Shown here one piece after another: positions 22,536 through 33,751 of a DNA stretch of 64,000 nucleotides; position 1 is the stretch's first letter; each line of letters begins with the position of its first letter. The stretch lies in NCBI GenBank assembly GCA_946902985.2, contig CAMPQE020000051.1:1798001-1862000 (forward strand), written 5' to 3'. The translations under genes were made by a program, and so were the position numbers. This DNA comes from Meconema thalassinum (lineage: Eukaryota > Arthropoda > Insecta > Orthoptera > Tettigoniidae). Under the pieces are notes generated by a model that did not search any database, was not told the DNA's origin, and was given only the letters and a program-made list of their open reading frames with translations.

Positions 22536-23101
22536 TATTAGGGGAAGCGCCTTCTAATACCACCTTTAATTTTTAAACACTACAGTAGCGGCTATTAAAT
22601 AAAGGTAGCGATATAGCTACGTTCAATTTCATAAACACTGGGCTCACAAATCCCGTATAGTTAAGTACAAATATCGGTCTGGTCATAATTTCAATAGCAA
22701 CGAAGCTCTGAGGCGGCTATTGCCGTTTCCTTAACACTTAAGGCATCCCGCCTTCATATACCTCAATGTGCACTTACCAAATTGTGAACCAGTCTATTTT
22801 ACTGAAAAGAATTTCTACTAGCGAGTATCCACTCCGGCAAAAACCACACTCACTACATTTTCCAAAATTTACACAAGACATGATTTTTAAACACTCTTCT
22901 GTATGTTGAGGTACAGAGACATACCACATGGAAAGATACAATAAAATGTTGGCAAATCTGAGTTCAAGGAAATGCTGTCCAGAATAGGCTTTCGGTACAG
23001 GTTATGCGGCCCATGTTCGTAACATGGAATGTTTTCCTTTGACAATGCATCTACACCATGTGCGAGGGCAACGCATTTCAAAGATCTCTAAAAACACAAT
23101 A

Positions 23102-23940
23102 ATCAGGAAATTGGAGAACAATTTAAAGTCGGAGTGAAGATTCAAGGAGAAATAATTTCATCTCTGAGATTTGCTGATGACATCGTCATCTTGGCCAATA
23201 CGCCAGAAGATTTGAACGAGTTTTCGAATGGTATGGACTCCGTCTTGACGTATGAATTCATGACGAAAATCAATAAATGTAAAACAAAATTATTGGAATG
23301 CAGCCGAAATAAATCAGAAACCTCTATGGACATCAAATTGGCAGGTGAAACGCTACGGGAAGTAGGAGACTTCTGTTACCGGTACTTAGGAAGCAAAATA
23401 ACCAGTATTGGACGAAGCAAAGAGAATATAAAAAGCAGGTTGGCTCAGGCAAGGAAAGCATTTCTACACAAAAAGGAATCTCTTGACATCGAATATACAT
23501 TTAGGTATTAGGATGTCATTTTTGAAAGCTTTTGAGTCACTATAAGGAAGTGAAACTTGGACTAATGGTGCTGCAGTAAAGAGGAGAATTGAAGCGTTTG
23601 AAATGTGGTGTTACGGGAGAATGATGGAGATCAGATGGTTAGATAGGGTATCAACTGAAGAGCTATTAAGACGAGTGGGAGAGGAGAGATGTTTCTGGCG
23701 ACTGCTAATGAAGAGAAGATATAGGTTGGTACGACACATATTACGACACCCAGGAATAGCAAGCTTAGTTATGGATGGGAGGGTCAAGGACAAGAACTGT
23801 AGGGGTAGACCAGGGTTATACAGATTGCCTCGGATGTAGGGTGTGGTAGCTATGTAGTGATGAAACGATTAGCTCAGGAGAGCGAGGCATGGAGGGCTGC
23901 ATCAAACCAGTCAAAAAACTGAAGACTCAAACAACAACAA
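23102..23940 (+). pseudogene. LINE reverse transcriptase, 3' half
   Basis: The frame carries LRFADDIVILANTPEDLNE, with catalytic FADD at 23169-23180. About 80 codons later come RYLGSKITSIGRSKENIKSR and QARKAFLHKK. A stop at 23508-23510 and a frameshift follow. It then reads on as GSETWT, RRIEAFEMW, RVSTEELLRRVGEE and GRGRP-like motifs. The tail is CAA-rich (23925-23940). This is the palm/thumb and C-terminus of a 5'-truncated, dead non-LTR element. Two further fragments of the same family lie at 30030-30720 and 33455-33575. Confidence 0.9.
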
Positions 23941-24183
23941 TCGGGAATTTTAATTACTTAGAGAGGCATGTGAGGCAAAAGGGTTGTTGGAGAATTGCAA
24001 TCCCTGGGATGTAACACTGGAAGTGACTGCATAATGTACATCAGCGACCAAGGTGAGAGATATTTTACTATAGGTCTATTAATAGCGACATGTTGTTCAA
24101 ATCATCAATAAGTGTGGCAAAATTATACCCAGAATAGCTTAAGGAAAAATACTTTTAATTCCATATATTCAGATAGATTTGCC

Positions 24184-24310
24184 ATTCCAGGTGTACGTTT
24201 AGACAAAACCATTTTTTCCCATGGACAACTGTATGTGGCGTGCTGGCGAGTATCCGGAAAACAAAATCGTTATGTCTCAGCAGAAGATGGCAAAACCAAA
24301 ACTAAAATTT
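24184..24310 (+). pseudogene. Helitron helicase C-terminal remnant
   Basis: PGVRLDKTIFSHGQLYVA is followed by CWRVSGKQNRYV and an EDGKTK segment. It matches the last motif of the Pif1-type helicase in Helitron Rep/Hel proteins, usually FSHGQLYVACSRV. It lies 190 bp before the Helitron 3' end, where the Rep/Hel C-terminus belongs. Only this piece is left. Confidence 0.8.
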
Positions 24311-24552
24311 TCAAATGTGTTCACAACTCTATAAAATTTCCAATTTGCTGCTCATATCTATATACTGTATGTATCAGAATTCTCAGAATTTGAATCTACC
24401 CACCTGTAGCCGCGATTGCTGTAAGAGAATAAACCAATTATCAGCAATAATGCATCGTCCTCATTGTCTTGATCGCGAGCGAAGCCGCGGGTACCTGCTA
24501 GTTTTGAAATATTTCTTTCTACCACGGTAGTTTGCAAGTTTGTCGTGTCAAT

Positions 24553-24660
24553 TCAATAGTAGTTTTCATTACCATCCTCATCAAAAGGGCAAATGACCTA
24601 GATGTTACGTCCATTATACTACTACGTAACACCAGAGTCTTCATCGCCTGCGATTTTTAA
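24553..24660 (+). repeat. Short interspersed repeat, copy 2 of 3
   Basis: CAAATGACCTAGATGTTACG with flanks like 21590-21705. It begins about 50 bp after the Helitron end. Confidence 0.75.
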
Positions 24661-24715
24661 AATGTGTATTTCCATTAGTTTGTAAGTTTGATATACCGGT
24701 TCAGTAGTAGTCGTA

Positions 24716-24952
24716 TTGACAGGCCATGCCAAAGGAGAAGATATCTTCATTCCCCGAATTCCTTTGATCCCTACTGATATGCCTTTTGATTTCAAGCTAA
24801 TGCAATTCCCTGCACGTCTTGCATTTGCAATGACCATAAACAAGGCCCAAGGACAGTCGCTCAAGCTAGCAGGCCTTAATCTGGAAAGTCTATGCTTCTC
24901 TCATGATCAGTTATACGTAGCTTGCTCAAGAGTGGGCACACCTAAACATTAA
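24716..24952 (+). pseudogene. Helitron Pif1-type helicase, C-terminal fragment
   Basis: The frame contains FIPRIPLIPTDMPFDFKLMQ, then QFPARLAFAMTINKAQGQSL, then FSHDQLYVACSRV and a stop. This is the conserved helicase motif V/VI region of Rep/Hel (usually FPVRLAFAMTINKAQGQS). Motifs I-IV and the Rep nuclease are gone. In Helitrons this enzyme unwinds DNA for rolling-circle transposition. It belongs to the element ending at 26003. Confidence 0.88.
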
Positions 24953-25617
24953 TTTTTTTATACACCAGAGGGAAAAACAAGGAATATCGTTTATCCTAAC
25001 GCACTCCAGTAATTTCAATCTTAGCTACAAACATGTTAGTATTTATTAAATAACAACTGCGAAGTGAGATGAAATATTTCTCTGAAGTTCAACCATTACA
25101 TCGTATATTAGGCCGTGTTACTTAGCGTGTCATCTGTCTAGGATACTATTTAATCTACTGTTACTGTATTCATTTATGCCAATGATCTGGTTCCTCTTCT
25201 TGAGAACCTGTAAGCCGGTCACGTAGAAAATTCACAGCGAGTGTTATGGTGTATCGTACATCTCTTTTCTATTTTATTCCTTTCATTCCTTTAAAGTATC
25301 AATTTTTCCCATTCGTTGATAAGTTATATGTGCCAGTAGTCGCTTCTATGTTCATCATCACTATGTAGAAGATGATTTGCGTCAGAAGAAAAGACAACTG
25401 GATGCTCAGGAACGTTAACAATATATCGACTGAGAAACCTGGAAGCTTCTCTTGGAGGAATCGCTTCAGACATTTATCGTACAGTTTAAACCTTAACAAG
25501 ACGAAACTTTTAACCAGATAGCGATCTAAGTGGGAGCTCTTTGGCAAAAAATAATCAAGTCTTTCCCGAAATGTGAGTCCTAAAAATAACTTTTTCTATT
25601 ATTTTCTAAGTTTCATG

Positions 25618-25775
25618 TCAGTTATGTAGTAATTTTCAATATCATCCTGATCAGTAGGGCAAATTAACTAGATGTTACGCCCTCAACGTCATTGGGGGCA
25701 AATGACATAGATTTTAAGTCCATTATATTTCTAATCACCACCACTTATATAGTCTTCTACGACTGAGATGTCACG
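25618..25775 (+). repeat. Short interspersed repeat, copy 3 of 3
   Basis: It shares the CTAGATGTTACGCCC and CCATTATATTTCTAATCACC blocks. The central GGGCAAATGACATAGAT part appears twice. Confidence 0.65.
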
Positions 25776-26199
25776 AATTCTGGGACCGCTAACGTCATAT
25801 GTCGACTCGGACTGAAGACAAATATCACGAGAATGATCATTATTTTACAGAGCCTTCCCATAGTGACTTAAGTATAAACATTGACACTGGGTATGATATT
25901 GTAAGAAATGAATACATAAATAAATATAATTTATGACGTTGAGTGTTAAGGAGACTGACATATTATCATCATTCCACCGGGCGAAGCCGGGTACTACTGC
26001 TAGTAATAATAATAAAATGTACATACAACTCCGCCTGCAGTATCTGCTGGGTGGATTGAGTAACTCAGCAGTTGCTGTTGCCGGTCCCAAGCCAGGAGAA
26101 AGGAAGAGGGTTGGCTTAAAGCCGTAAAACATTAGCCAATAATAACTCAGGCCCTCTGACGCTAAGAACCTTTGTTGCACCTTGGGTAGAGTAAGATTT

Positions 26200-29100
26200 A
26201 CTCTCAAATCTGAGCACATTTCTCAACTGCTCAAAATGAAGCATCAAACGGAAATATTACCCCAGGTGGTAGACAATCCACCGGCTCCCAGGGAGTCGCA
26301 AGCATACAGGATTCTGGGGAGTCTGCAGCCTCATGCCTGAAGGAGAAATCGGAGTCTCTTGAACTACCTGTTACAACCAAACTCAAGTGCAATATTGTGA
26401 ACTTTTGTGCCACCTCCAACGCCAATTCACTTCTCAAAGTCGGCAAACTCAAACACTTAACAGACACCCTCACCAAACATCGGATAGCTGCGATCCAAGA
26501 AACACGCTACACGGATAACTATTCATTCGAAACTCAAGGTTTCAGAGTCATCAAAAGCAAAACTGATAAGAAAATCTTCAAAGGAGCTCCTCATCTTGGC
26601 ACTGGTTTCGTTGTTAGTAACAAAATCCTCGGCTCAATCATCAGCATCAATCCCTTATCCAATAGGCTATCCACTCGTTGTGTCAAATGTGCCAATACAG
26701 TCTACACGATTGTGAATGTTCACGCACCCATCAACCAAGACAACAAGTGGAACCCGGAGACCGTGGAAATCCTCTGGGAAACATTGGATGAAATCCTATC
26801 CAAAATTCCTAAATCACATGCCACAGTTCTCCTGGGCAACTTCAATGCTCAAATTGGTACTGAACGAAATTACAGGCATATAGTTGGTGTATATCGAGTA
26901 CATTCCAGAACGAACCGGAATGGAGAACGTTTAATTGAACTCTGTGGAAATAACAAACTAGTGCTAAAATCCATGTTTTTCAAACATGTTCCATGGAAGC
27001 AAATGACATGGACATCTCTTATCAATTTACTAGGAGAATTTCAACTTGACCATGTAGCCATTTCTGTCGGATTTTCAAAAGAAATACAGAATGCCAAAGT
27101 CTTTCGAGGCGCCGATCTTACTCGGATTGCATGTCTAAAATCAAGTTTAAATTCATTCCGAAAATCACACGGAAAAGTTGCAGACACAGAATTCTTCGAC
27201 CGGACACAGAGAAACTCAAATTACTTCGGAATGAATTCATAGAAAAAAATCTTCACTCTAACCTCACCAGATCTTGAACGACTGGAGTGTTGCATGGTAA
27301 AAACAGCTCTCGAAATTGCGCCTCAGACACGGAAACCTTGACATCCTTGGTAGAACTTTCAATGTGGCGAAGCCCTGAATGATAGAAAACGAGTTTGGCT
27401 TCTCTGGAAATCTCACAAAACAGAGAATAAACACTTCGTTGAAACGAGAAATAGGACTTCTCGAGTTATTCGGAACGCAAGAATACAATTCCACAAGAAC
27501 GAACTGACCAACATCGAGTTGAATTTCCAGAAGCATAACTACAGAACTGTCTACCAAACGTTCAAGAGGAATATGACAAAATTCAATCCTCCTAATTTGT
27601 GGTTCCGCAACCCGACCACCAACCAGATCGCTCACAGTGACAAGGATAACTGTCAAATTTTAGCTACATATTTTAAAACCCCTCACAACTGTGATTCACC
27701 CGAGTCGACATTCACTCCAATTTCAAATTCAGTTCCAACTAATCCAGACCCTTCTCCGCCAGACATCTCAGATCTGCGAAAGATCATCACTTCACTAAAA
27801 ATAACAAATCCCCTGGCGAGGACTCGGTAATCGCAGAACACTGGAAGCTCCTGGATGATAGCGCACTGGAACCTCTCTTACTAACTCTCCAACAGATTTG
27901 GAAAACTACCGAGATACCAACTAAATGGACCGCAGCCCTTATTCCTGCACTGCATAAAAAGGGGAAAAGTCAGAGGCCAATAACTATCGAAGCATTGCTC
28001 TCCTTCCAATCACCTACAAGATCCTCTCTAAAGCCTAACTAACTAGAGCCGAGGAACAGTTAGACTCACAAGTAGACGAGTCTGGCTTTAGAAAATCAAG
28101 TTCATGTGCTGAACAGATTCTGAATCTGAAAATTACCATCGCTTATCAGAAAGTGAGATCTAGACCATTCGTCATCGTCTTCGTAGACTTTTAGTAAGCT
28201 TACTACTCCATTGACCAAGAAACTCTTCTCCAAGTGCTCCATGAATTTGGTCTTGACAATAAGACTCGAATGATAATCCAGAGAACGCTTTCTGATACAA
28301 CTTCGAATATAAAGTTCAGATCTGAGATTTCTGAACCCTTCCATATTCAATGAGGTGTTCGACAGGGTGATGGATTATCACCACTGTCCTCCAACTGTGC
28401 CCTTGAGAGAGTCATAAGAGAATGGAGACACGTTCTTCAATGCAAAGGATTTCCTAATGGAGTACAAATAGGCAGACCTCGAGATAACATGAATATTGAT
28501 TGCCTCGCATTTGCTGATGACCTCGCTTTGTTAGCTTGCTCTCCAGAAATAGCCATTCAACAAGTAAATTACTTACATGATTGTGCAACCAAAATAGGAC
28601 TCAAGATATCGTACACTAAATCCCAATTAATCTGTAATTTATAAGAAGCTCAAGCTCAGCTTCAAACCACTCACGGACAGATCTTAAAATTTCAAAAGTT
28701 TAAATATCATTGTGAGTGTATCGAGCCAAATAATTCTGAAAAGTTCCCCATCTCAACACGAGTGAGTAAATTCGAAAGAGCCATCCGCGTCACTCACCAA
28801 CTGTACAATTAAACGTCCATCTCTAGGAATGCAAAGTTAAGACATTATCAAACTGTGATTAGACCGGAAGCACTGTATTCAGCGGAATGCCTAACAAACC
28901 GCACATCTGGCCCGATCGAGAGACTTGAAGTTTAGGAAAGAAAGATCATTTGGAAAATTCTTGGTCCTAAGTTCAAAGATTGAGGATACAAGCTCTGGAG
29001 TAATTCAGAAATATAATCCCACATTAAAAGATCTCAAGTGTAATCCGGACACGGAGAATAACATTCTATGCCCACCTCCTCAGAATGCCAGTCAGTAGAT

Positions 29101-29410
29101 ACTCCAACCGTCTATTATCATACTTTCGACGCTAAAAGGTGATGCCTCGATGGCTGGTGGAAGTGGATAAGGTCTTGTTAAAGTTCGATATTTCTGAATC
29201 AGATATCCTGCTCAGAACCGCAATGAATCAAGAACTCTGTCAGGTTCATCATGAGGAAGTGAAACCCAGCAAGAGATATATTCACTCGGATGATTGGAAG
29301 AAGTCCCATTCATAAAGGATGAAGGCGTGGTGGGCTAACAAGAAGAAAAACGATTTGAAATGTCACGGTCCCTAGTGGCCACAACGATAAAGGAAAGAAA
29401 GAAAAAGTAT
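26200..29410 (+). mobile_element. Near full-length but dead LINE
   Basis: Order along the plus strand: a 5' region; an apurinic-endonuclease domain (best frame 26397-27242, really starting upstream since 26397 is a GTG); a linker; reverse transcriptase; C-terminus; and an A/G-rich GAAAGAAAGAAAAAG tail at 29390-29410. Endonuclease motifs are AAIQETRYTD, VLLGNFNAQIGTE (the usual catalytic D of GDFN is N), NGERLIELCGNN and FQLDHVAIS. RT motifs are GVRQGDGLSPLSS and CLAFADDLALLA (FADD at 28507-28518), each in different frames. Stops and frameshifts are numerous after 27242. RTE-like by domain order and size. Confidence 0.88.
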
Positions 29411-29434
29411 ATACAAGCACAGATATCGACCTTA

Positions 29435-29700
29435 TTATAACCTTACGTCCAGTCTATTTATCCAGTCTAGGCTCGATGGTGTAGCACTGAAATAGTCACT
29501 AGGGTCACCTCGGTACGCTCTTATTATGCAATATTCCAGAGAGTGCCTGATGGTCTGATGCGACGTACCACAATCACAGCAGGGGTCTGGCCTCTTCCCC
29601 CCATTTGTGCAGATTGTATGCACGAACTCCATGTCCTGTACGGAAGCGGTTAATGGTCTTCCTTATATGTCGCGGTTGGTCAAAGCCCTTGGCTAGTATA
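29435..29700 (-). pseudogene. LINE C-terminal zinc-finger fragment (second family)
   Basis: On the minus strand INRFRTGHGVRAYNLHKWG is followed, after a frameshift, by PCCDCGTSHQTIRHSLEYC and then SSLDWINRLDVRL and a stop. The CDCG, QTI-H, C pattern is the C-terminal zinc motif of jockey/CR1-type elements. Nothing upstream of it is recognisable. Confidence 0.8.
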
Positions 29701-30029
29701 ACTATGATATACGCGTTAGTTGGGCTTCCTTTCACCGAACAAAATAAGGGGCTGGTGATCACTCTGTTCAATAGAATAATGTATGAAAGGCGGACAAACA
29801 GGTATAAAAGAGTTGAATTTGGGAAAGCAGAGTGCAGACGACTGAAAATTGTCTGACAGTACGAAAAGTGGTTACAGCTTTTCAAAAGCCTCACTATCTG
29901 ATGGAAAACGGGATAGTCAATAATGGATTAAGCTACGGATAGCTCACATATAGCATTGGTATAGAGGTAAGGAGATTGTGAACCATGTTCTGGAAGAAGA
30001 GGATGAAGTTCATGGCGATACGAAAAGAG

Positions 30030-30720
30030 ATTTAATACGGAATAGAAGATATACTGACTGAGCTACTGAAGTTGGGCCCAAATCATTTCGTTGGATGTAG
30101 GACTTATGAGACAGGTGCTCCCTGATTTTAAGGAGAATGTTATCATCCATATACCGAAGAAAACAGAAGCTGATATATGGGAAGTTTATAGTACAATCAG
30201 CGTGATCGATCATGCCTTAAGGAACAAGACTAGAGTGATTTACAAGATGGAAAGACAGGGGAAAGCGAGTTTGGTGAGGATAAACTTTGTCTGAGGTGAA
30301 ACGTCGGAACTATGGAATCTGTAGTAAGTCTTAGATTGAACTTGGGAGGTAGAATAAGAAAATATTAAAGAATGTTAATGGCATTTGAGACTGTGAAGAG
30401 GCTTTTAATAACGCTAATTTGAGTAAGTTGATTGACATACTGAAAAGGATTGGAATAATGTAATCATCTTTAATCTACACAGAAATCAGACGGCAGTTAT
30501 ACAAGCTGAGGAACATAAGAGAGCATCTGGTATCCATTAAGGTGTAAACAAGGGGGCAGCTTATTACCCATTATTTTCAATGTTAACATTGAACAAACAA
30601 TGAAGAAAATTAGATAAATGATCTTGTACAATCAAGATATTAAAACTAGGTTCGCTCGGACAAGGAAGACATTTCTACATAAAGTAATGGCGATGATATC
30701 AAATATAGATTTAAGTTCTT
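30030..30720 (+). pseudogene. LINE reverse transcriptase, degenerate
   Basis: Scattered frames keep IPKKTEADIWEVYSTISVID, RVIYKMERQGKASL, LKRIGI, a GVNKGAAYYPLFSMLTLN-like remnant of the RQG motif, and IKTRFARTRKTFLHK. These occur in the order expected of an RT fingers-to-palm region. The last motif matches the LINE at 23102-23940, so this is the more 5' part of that family. Riddled with stops. Confidence 0.7.
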
Positions 30721-31227
30721 AAAGAATCAGTTTTGAATTATCTGGGTCGTGGCACACCAACGAAATGAAACATGGACTGTCGCCGCAGCAGAAAATAAGA
30801 GAAAGATGCACCAGAAGTGTGTTGTTAAGGTATTCATATACGTTTAAAATGATGCATTTTGACGCTACATGAAAGCCTAATCCTTCTACTTTCAGAAAAT
30901 ATATGGTTTTTGCAAATTTCATGCATAAATATGCATATAAAATTGATTTAAAGGGACCAGTGTGCGCCATCTTAGTCTGGGGTTGGCGGGGCACCGCGCT
31001 GCATAGTGTATTTCTTGATTCTTTTCGAAATTATTATTTAATTTTGGCGCTCGATGTTGCAGGATTTGAATGGCTCTTAGTGCACCCTGTCTTCCACAGA
31101 TGGCTCTACATGCACATTGTATACAAGCCAGTTAAGGCAGCTTCCATGGTTACGTAGGCCTATTTGTAGTGAAAATATTTTTTCGTCTCGTGAATCCTTG
31201 TGTGCTTTTCCGTGTAAATTCTCGATC
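30721..31227. other. Flank of the Mutator-like gene
   Basis: No clear frame. It may contain the 5' end of the transposon encoding 31228-32889, but I could not find inverted repeats. Confidence 0.35.
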
Positions 31228-32889
31228 ATGGGCTCTAAACATCGGCGAGTGAGAGAGAAGAAACGTAGTTTTCGTGGTAACCAGCATATGAAACTCAGTG
31301 AAAACCAAATCAATGAAAATGTAAGTACAGAACAAAGTGGTGCATCACATTCCAAGATTGGGCCTACAGCTGAAAGTGTTTCAGATGATTGTGATTTATC
31401 TGGTGGTAATTTTAACATTATATTTGACACAGATTGCCTTCAGAATTTAGTAAATGTGGTAGCATGTCCCAGTTGCTTCAAAAGCTCTTCACTGAAACTT
31501 CAGAACATTGAAAATCAGAGATTTGGATGGGCTGTAGTTCTTGGTTTGTTGTGTAAATTATGTGGTTATGAAAACAATAAAGTTTGTTCTTCTGAAAGGC
31601 AGGAACGCTTTCCAGAGGTAAACAGATGCCTTGTTTATGGCATGAGGTCAATAGGTTGTGGTTACGGTGATGCCAAAAGGTTTGCTTGCATTATGAACCT
31701 CCCACCACCACCCTTGCCTAGGGCTTATAGTGAACATGTGAAAGCTTTATCATCTGTTGTATCTATCTATGCAGAAGAATGCATGAAGACTGCTGCCCTA
31801 GAAATTCAGAAAAAGAAAGGTAAAGAATGTGGTGTATCTGTGGATGGTACATGGCAGAGACGCGGATATTCTTCATAGTCTGTTGTAGTAAGTGCAATAT
31901 CTGTTGACACAGGCAAAGTTCTACATGTATAGGTAATGTCCAGAAAGTGTATTGGATGGAGGAAGCAGTCAGGTGATGCTAAGGATTCCCCATCCTATTT
32001 GGGTTGGATGGCTGATATTTTTTCTCGCTCAAGTGAGAGTAGAGGTCTGGAGTATGTGGATTTTAATGGGGATGGGGATTCCAAAAGGTACAAAGCATTG
32101 TGAGAATCTAATCCATATAGTGGTAAAGCAGTCAATAAACTGGAATGTGTGGGGCATTACCAGAAGCGTTTATGCTCGGCCCTTAGAGAAATTGTACAAA
32201 ACAAAAAACCGGGTGGTAAAGGTAAACTCACCGGGGCACTGATAGATAAGTGTCAGAATTATTTTGGATTTGCTTTGCGGTCCAACTGCAGTTCCGTAAA
32301 GGACATGTCAAACGCTATATGGGCAACATTGTACCATTTGACTGCCAATAAAGACAGGCCTTCCCACCATAAGTGCCCTATAGGAACGCATAGTTGGTGT
32401 TCGTACCAACGAGCCAAGGCCAACAATCAACTGGACAACTATAAACATAAAGCAGGAATACCACTAGAAGTCCTGCATGCGATGAAGCCTGTGTATGAAA
32501 GGCTTTGTGACCTAAAAATGCTATGCAAATGTCTCCATGGTATGACCCAAAATAACAATGAGTCATTCAACGCTATGGTATGGAAGCGGTGTAGAAAGGA
32601 GACTTATGTAGGGCTGTCCACTCTTAAACTTGTTGTTATGGATGCTGTTTTACACGTCAATTGTGGAAACAAGGTTGAAATGGAGATTATACGAAGGACG
32701 AAGATTGTTCCTGGTAGGTACTTGGCATCAGGAGTGTCACAAGCAGATGAGGCACGATTACGCAGAAGTCAACTTCAGAGCACCAATGAACAAAAACAAC
32801 GAAGAAGGTACCTCAGAGGAAGAAGAAAACTGAAAGAGGACATGAAACTTGAAAAGGAAGGTCCTACATATGCAGCAGGAGAATTCTAA
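31228..32889 (+). pseudogene. Mutator-like transposase, one frame with three stops
   Basis: From ATG 31228 to TAA 32887 the frame is a single phase of 554 codons, broken only by TAG at 31876, TAG at 31930 and TGA at 32101. The N-terminus is basic. A C-x2-C motif (VACPSCFKSS) and a second (LLCKLCGYE) suggest a zinc-binding region. The core is GVSVDGTWQRRGYSS, then GDGDSKRY, then KCLHGMTQNNNESFNAMVW, holding the two D and the E expected of the DDE nuclease. ALIDKCQNYFG and HSWCSYQRAKANN are further family landmarks. A zinc motif usually between the first two D segments looks shortened. The end is a basic coiled tail. DNA transposase, not a host gene. Confidence 0.85.
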
Positions 32890-33454
32890 TGTTGTCAGGT
32901 AAGAACAAAGAGGTTCAATCATAATGTGAAACTGCCAACCTAATTTACTCAAAAACTAAAAATCATGCTTCTCTTACAGGTTCAAACAAGAAAACGTCAA
33001 GTTCTAATTCAGCTATCTGTCTCAACAAGGTTTCAAATGAAAGACAATGAAATAGGGCATGTTCTGTACCAAAACCGTGAAGATATATGGCTCCATTCTA
33101 AAACTGGATGTAAAGAGAGGAAAAATATTATTGACATTTTGCATCTTTTTTTGAAAACATAATCATAACTCCCGACAAAATGCTGATAAATTAACAATTC
33201 TAGTAGGGGACATGAATGACACTAGTAGCTATGCGTATGTGAAAGAATAATTAGAAAAGATGCATTTTTGTAGTTGCTAGGGTGTCTGAGAAAAAGGTAC
33301 AAATTTCTTAAATAATTTTATTTTGGACACCCCTGGAAGTGCACATTAAGCATTCTGAAGGTATAACCGGCTTAATTTACTTAGCAGTGAACCACCAAAA
33401 AGAATACAAGGCGATTGGTTTAGAATTGTGGATTTTTTCAATAAACGTATATGA
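32890..33454. other. Unassigned
   Basis: Downstream flank of the transposase. A 65-codon frame at 32965-33162 has no recognised motif. Confidence 0.35.
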
Positions 33455-33575
33455 ATACCTTAAGGAGAATGCTGATTATCAGATACGTAGAGAGGGTAAC
33501 AACTGAAGAGGTAATAAAGAGGCTAATGTACAGAGGAATTTGGTAAGTAGGAAACATCATGAGTAAATATGTGTC
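33455..33575 (+). pseudogene. Short LINE fragment
   Basis: RMLIIRYVERVTTEEVIKRL aligns with the C-terminal stretch of the LINE at 23102-23940 (MEIRWLDRVSTEELLRRVGE). Only about 35 codons remain. Confidence 0.65.
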
Positions 33576-33751
33576 GCTTCAGATATCATTTGCTTCTGAA
33601 TATGCCTATTTTTAGAAAATGTATCTTCAAATATACCCTGTGAGCATGGTTCACTTCCCATTTGCTACATGAGAATTTTTTCGTCCTTAAAATGTTTTGG
33701 ATGTTTGTTCATAAATCTTGTTTTGAAAGTATCTTCTTTGCAATTGGTACT

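Larger units (their letters stand above)
21717..24501 (+). mobile_element. Helitron, degenerate, with nested insertions
   Basis: The 5' end is TCCCTATATATATTATAATT. The 3' end has the hairpin CGCGAGCGAAGCCGCG followed by GGTACCTGCTAG. The flanking bases are A and T, as expected for Helitron insertion. Inside are a SINE (22255-22535), a LINE fragment (23102-23940) and a Pif1-helicase remnant (24184-24310). Pairing these two ends as one element is inference. Confidence 0.7.
24661..26003 (+). mobile_element. Second Helitron remnant
   Basis: It ends with hairpin CCGGGCGAAGCCGG, then GTACTACTGCTAG at 25991-26003 and a T. It holds the helicase piece at 24716-24952. No 5' TC terminus is found, so it is 5'-truncated. 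One copy of the short repeat (25618-25775) lies inside these bounds. Confidence 0.7.
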
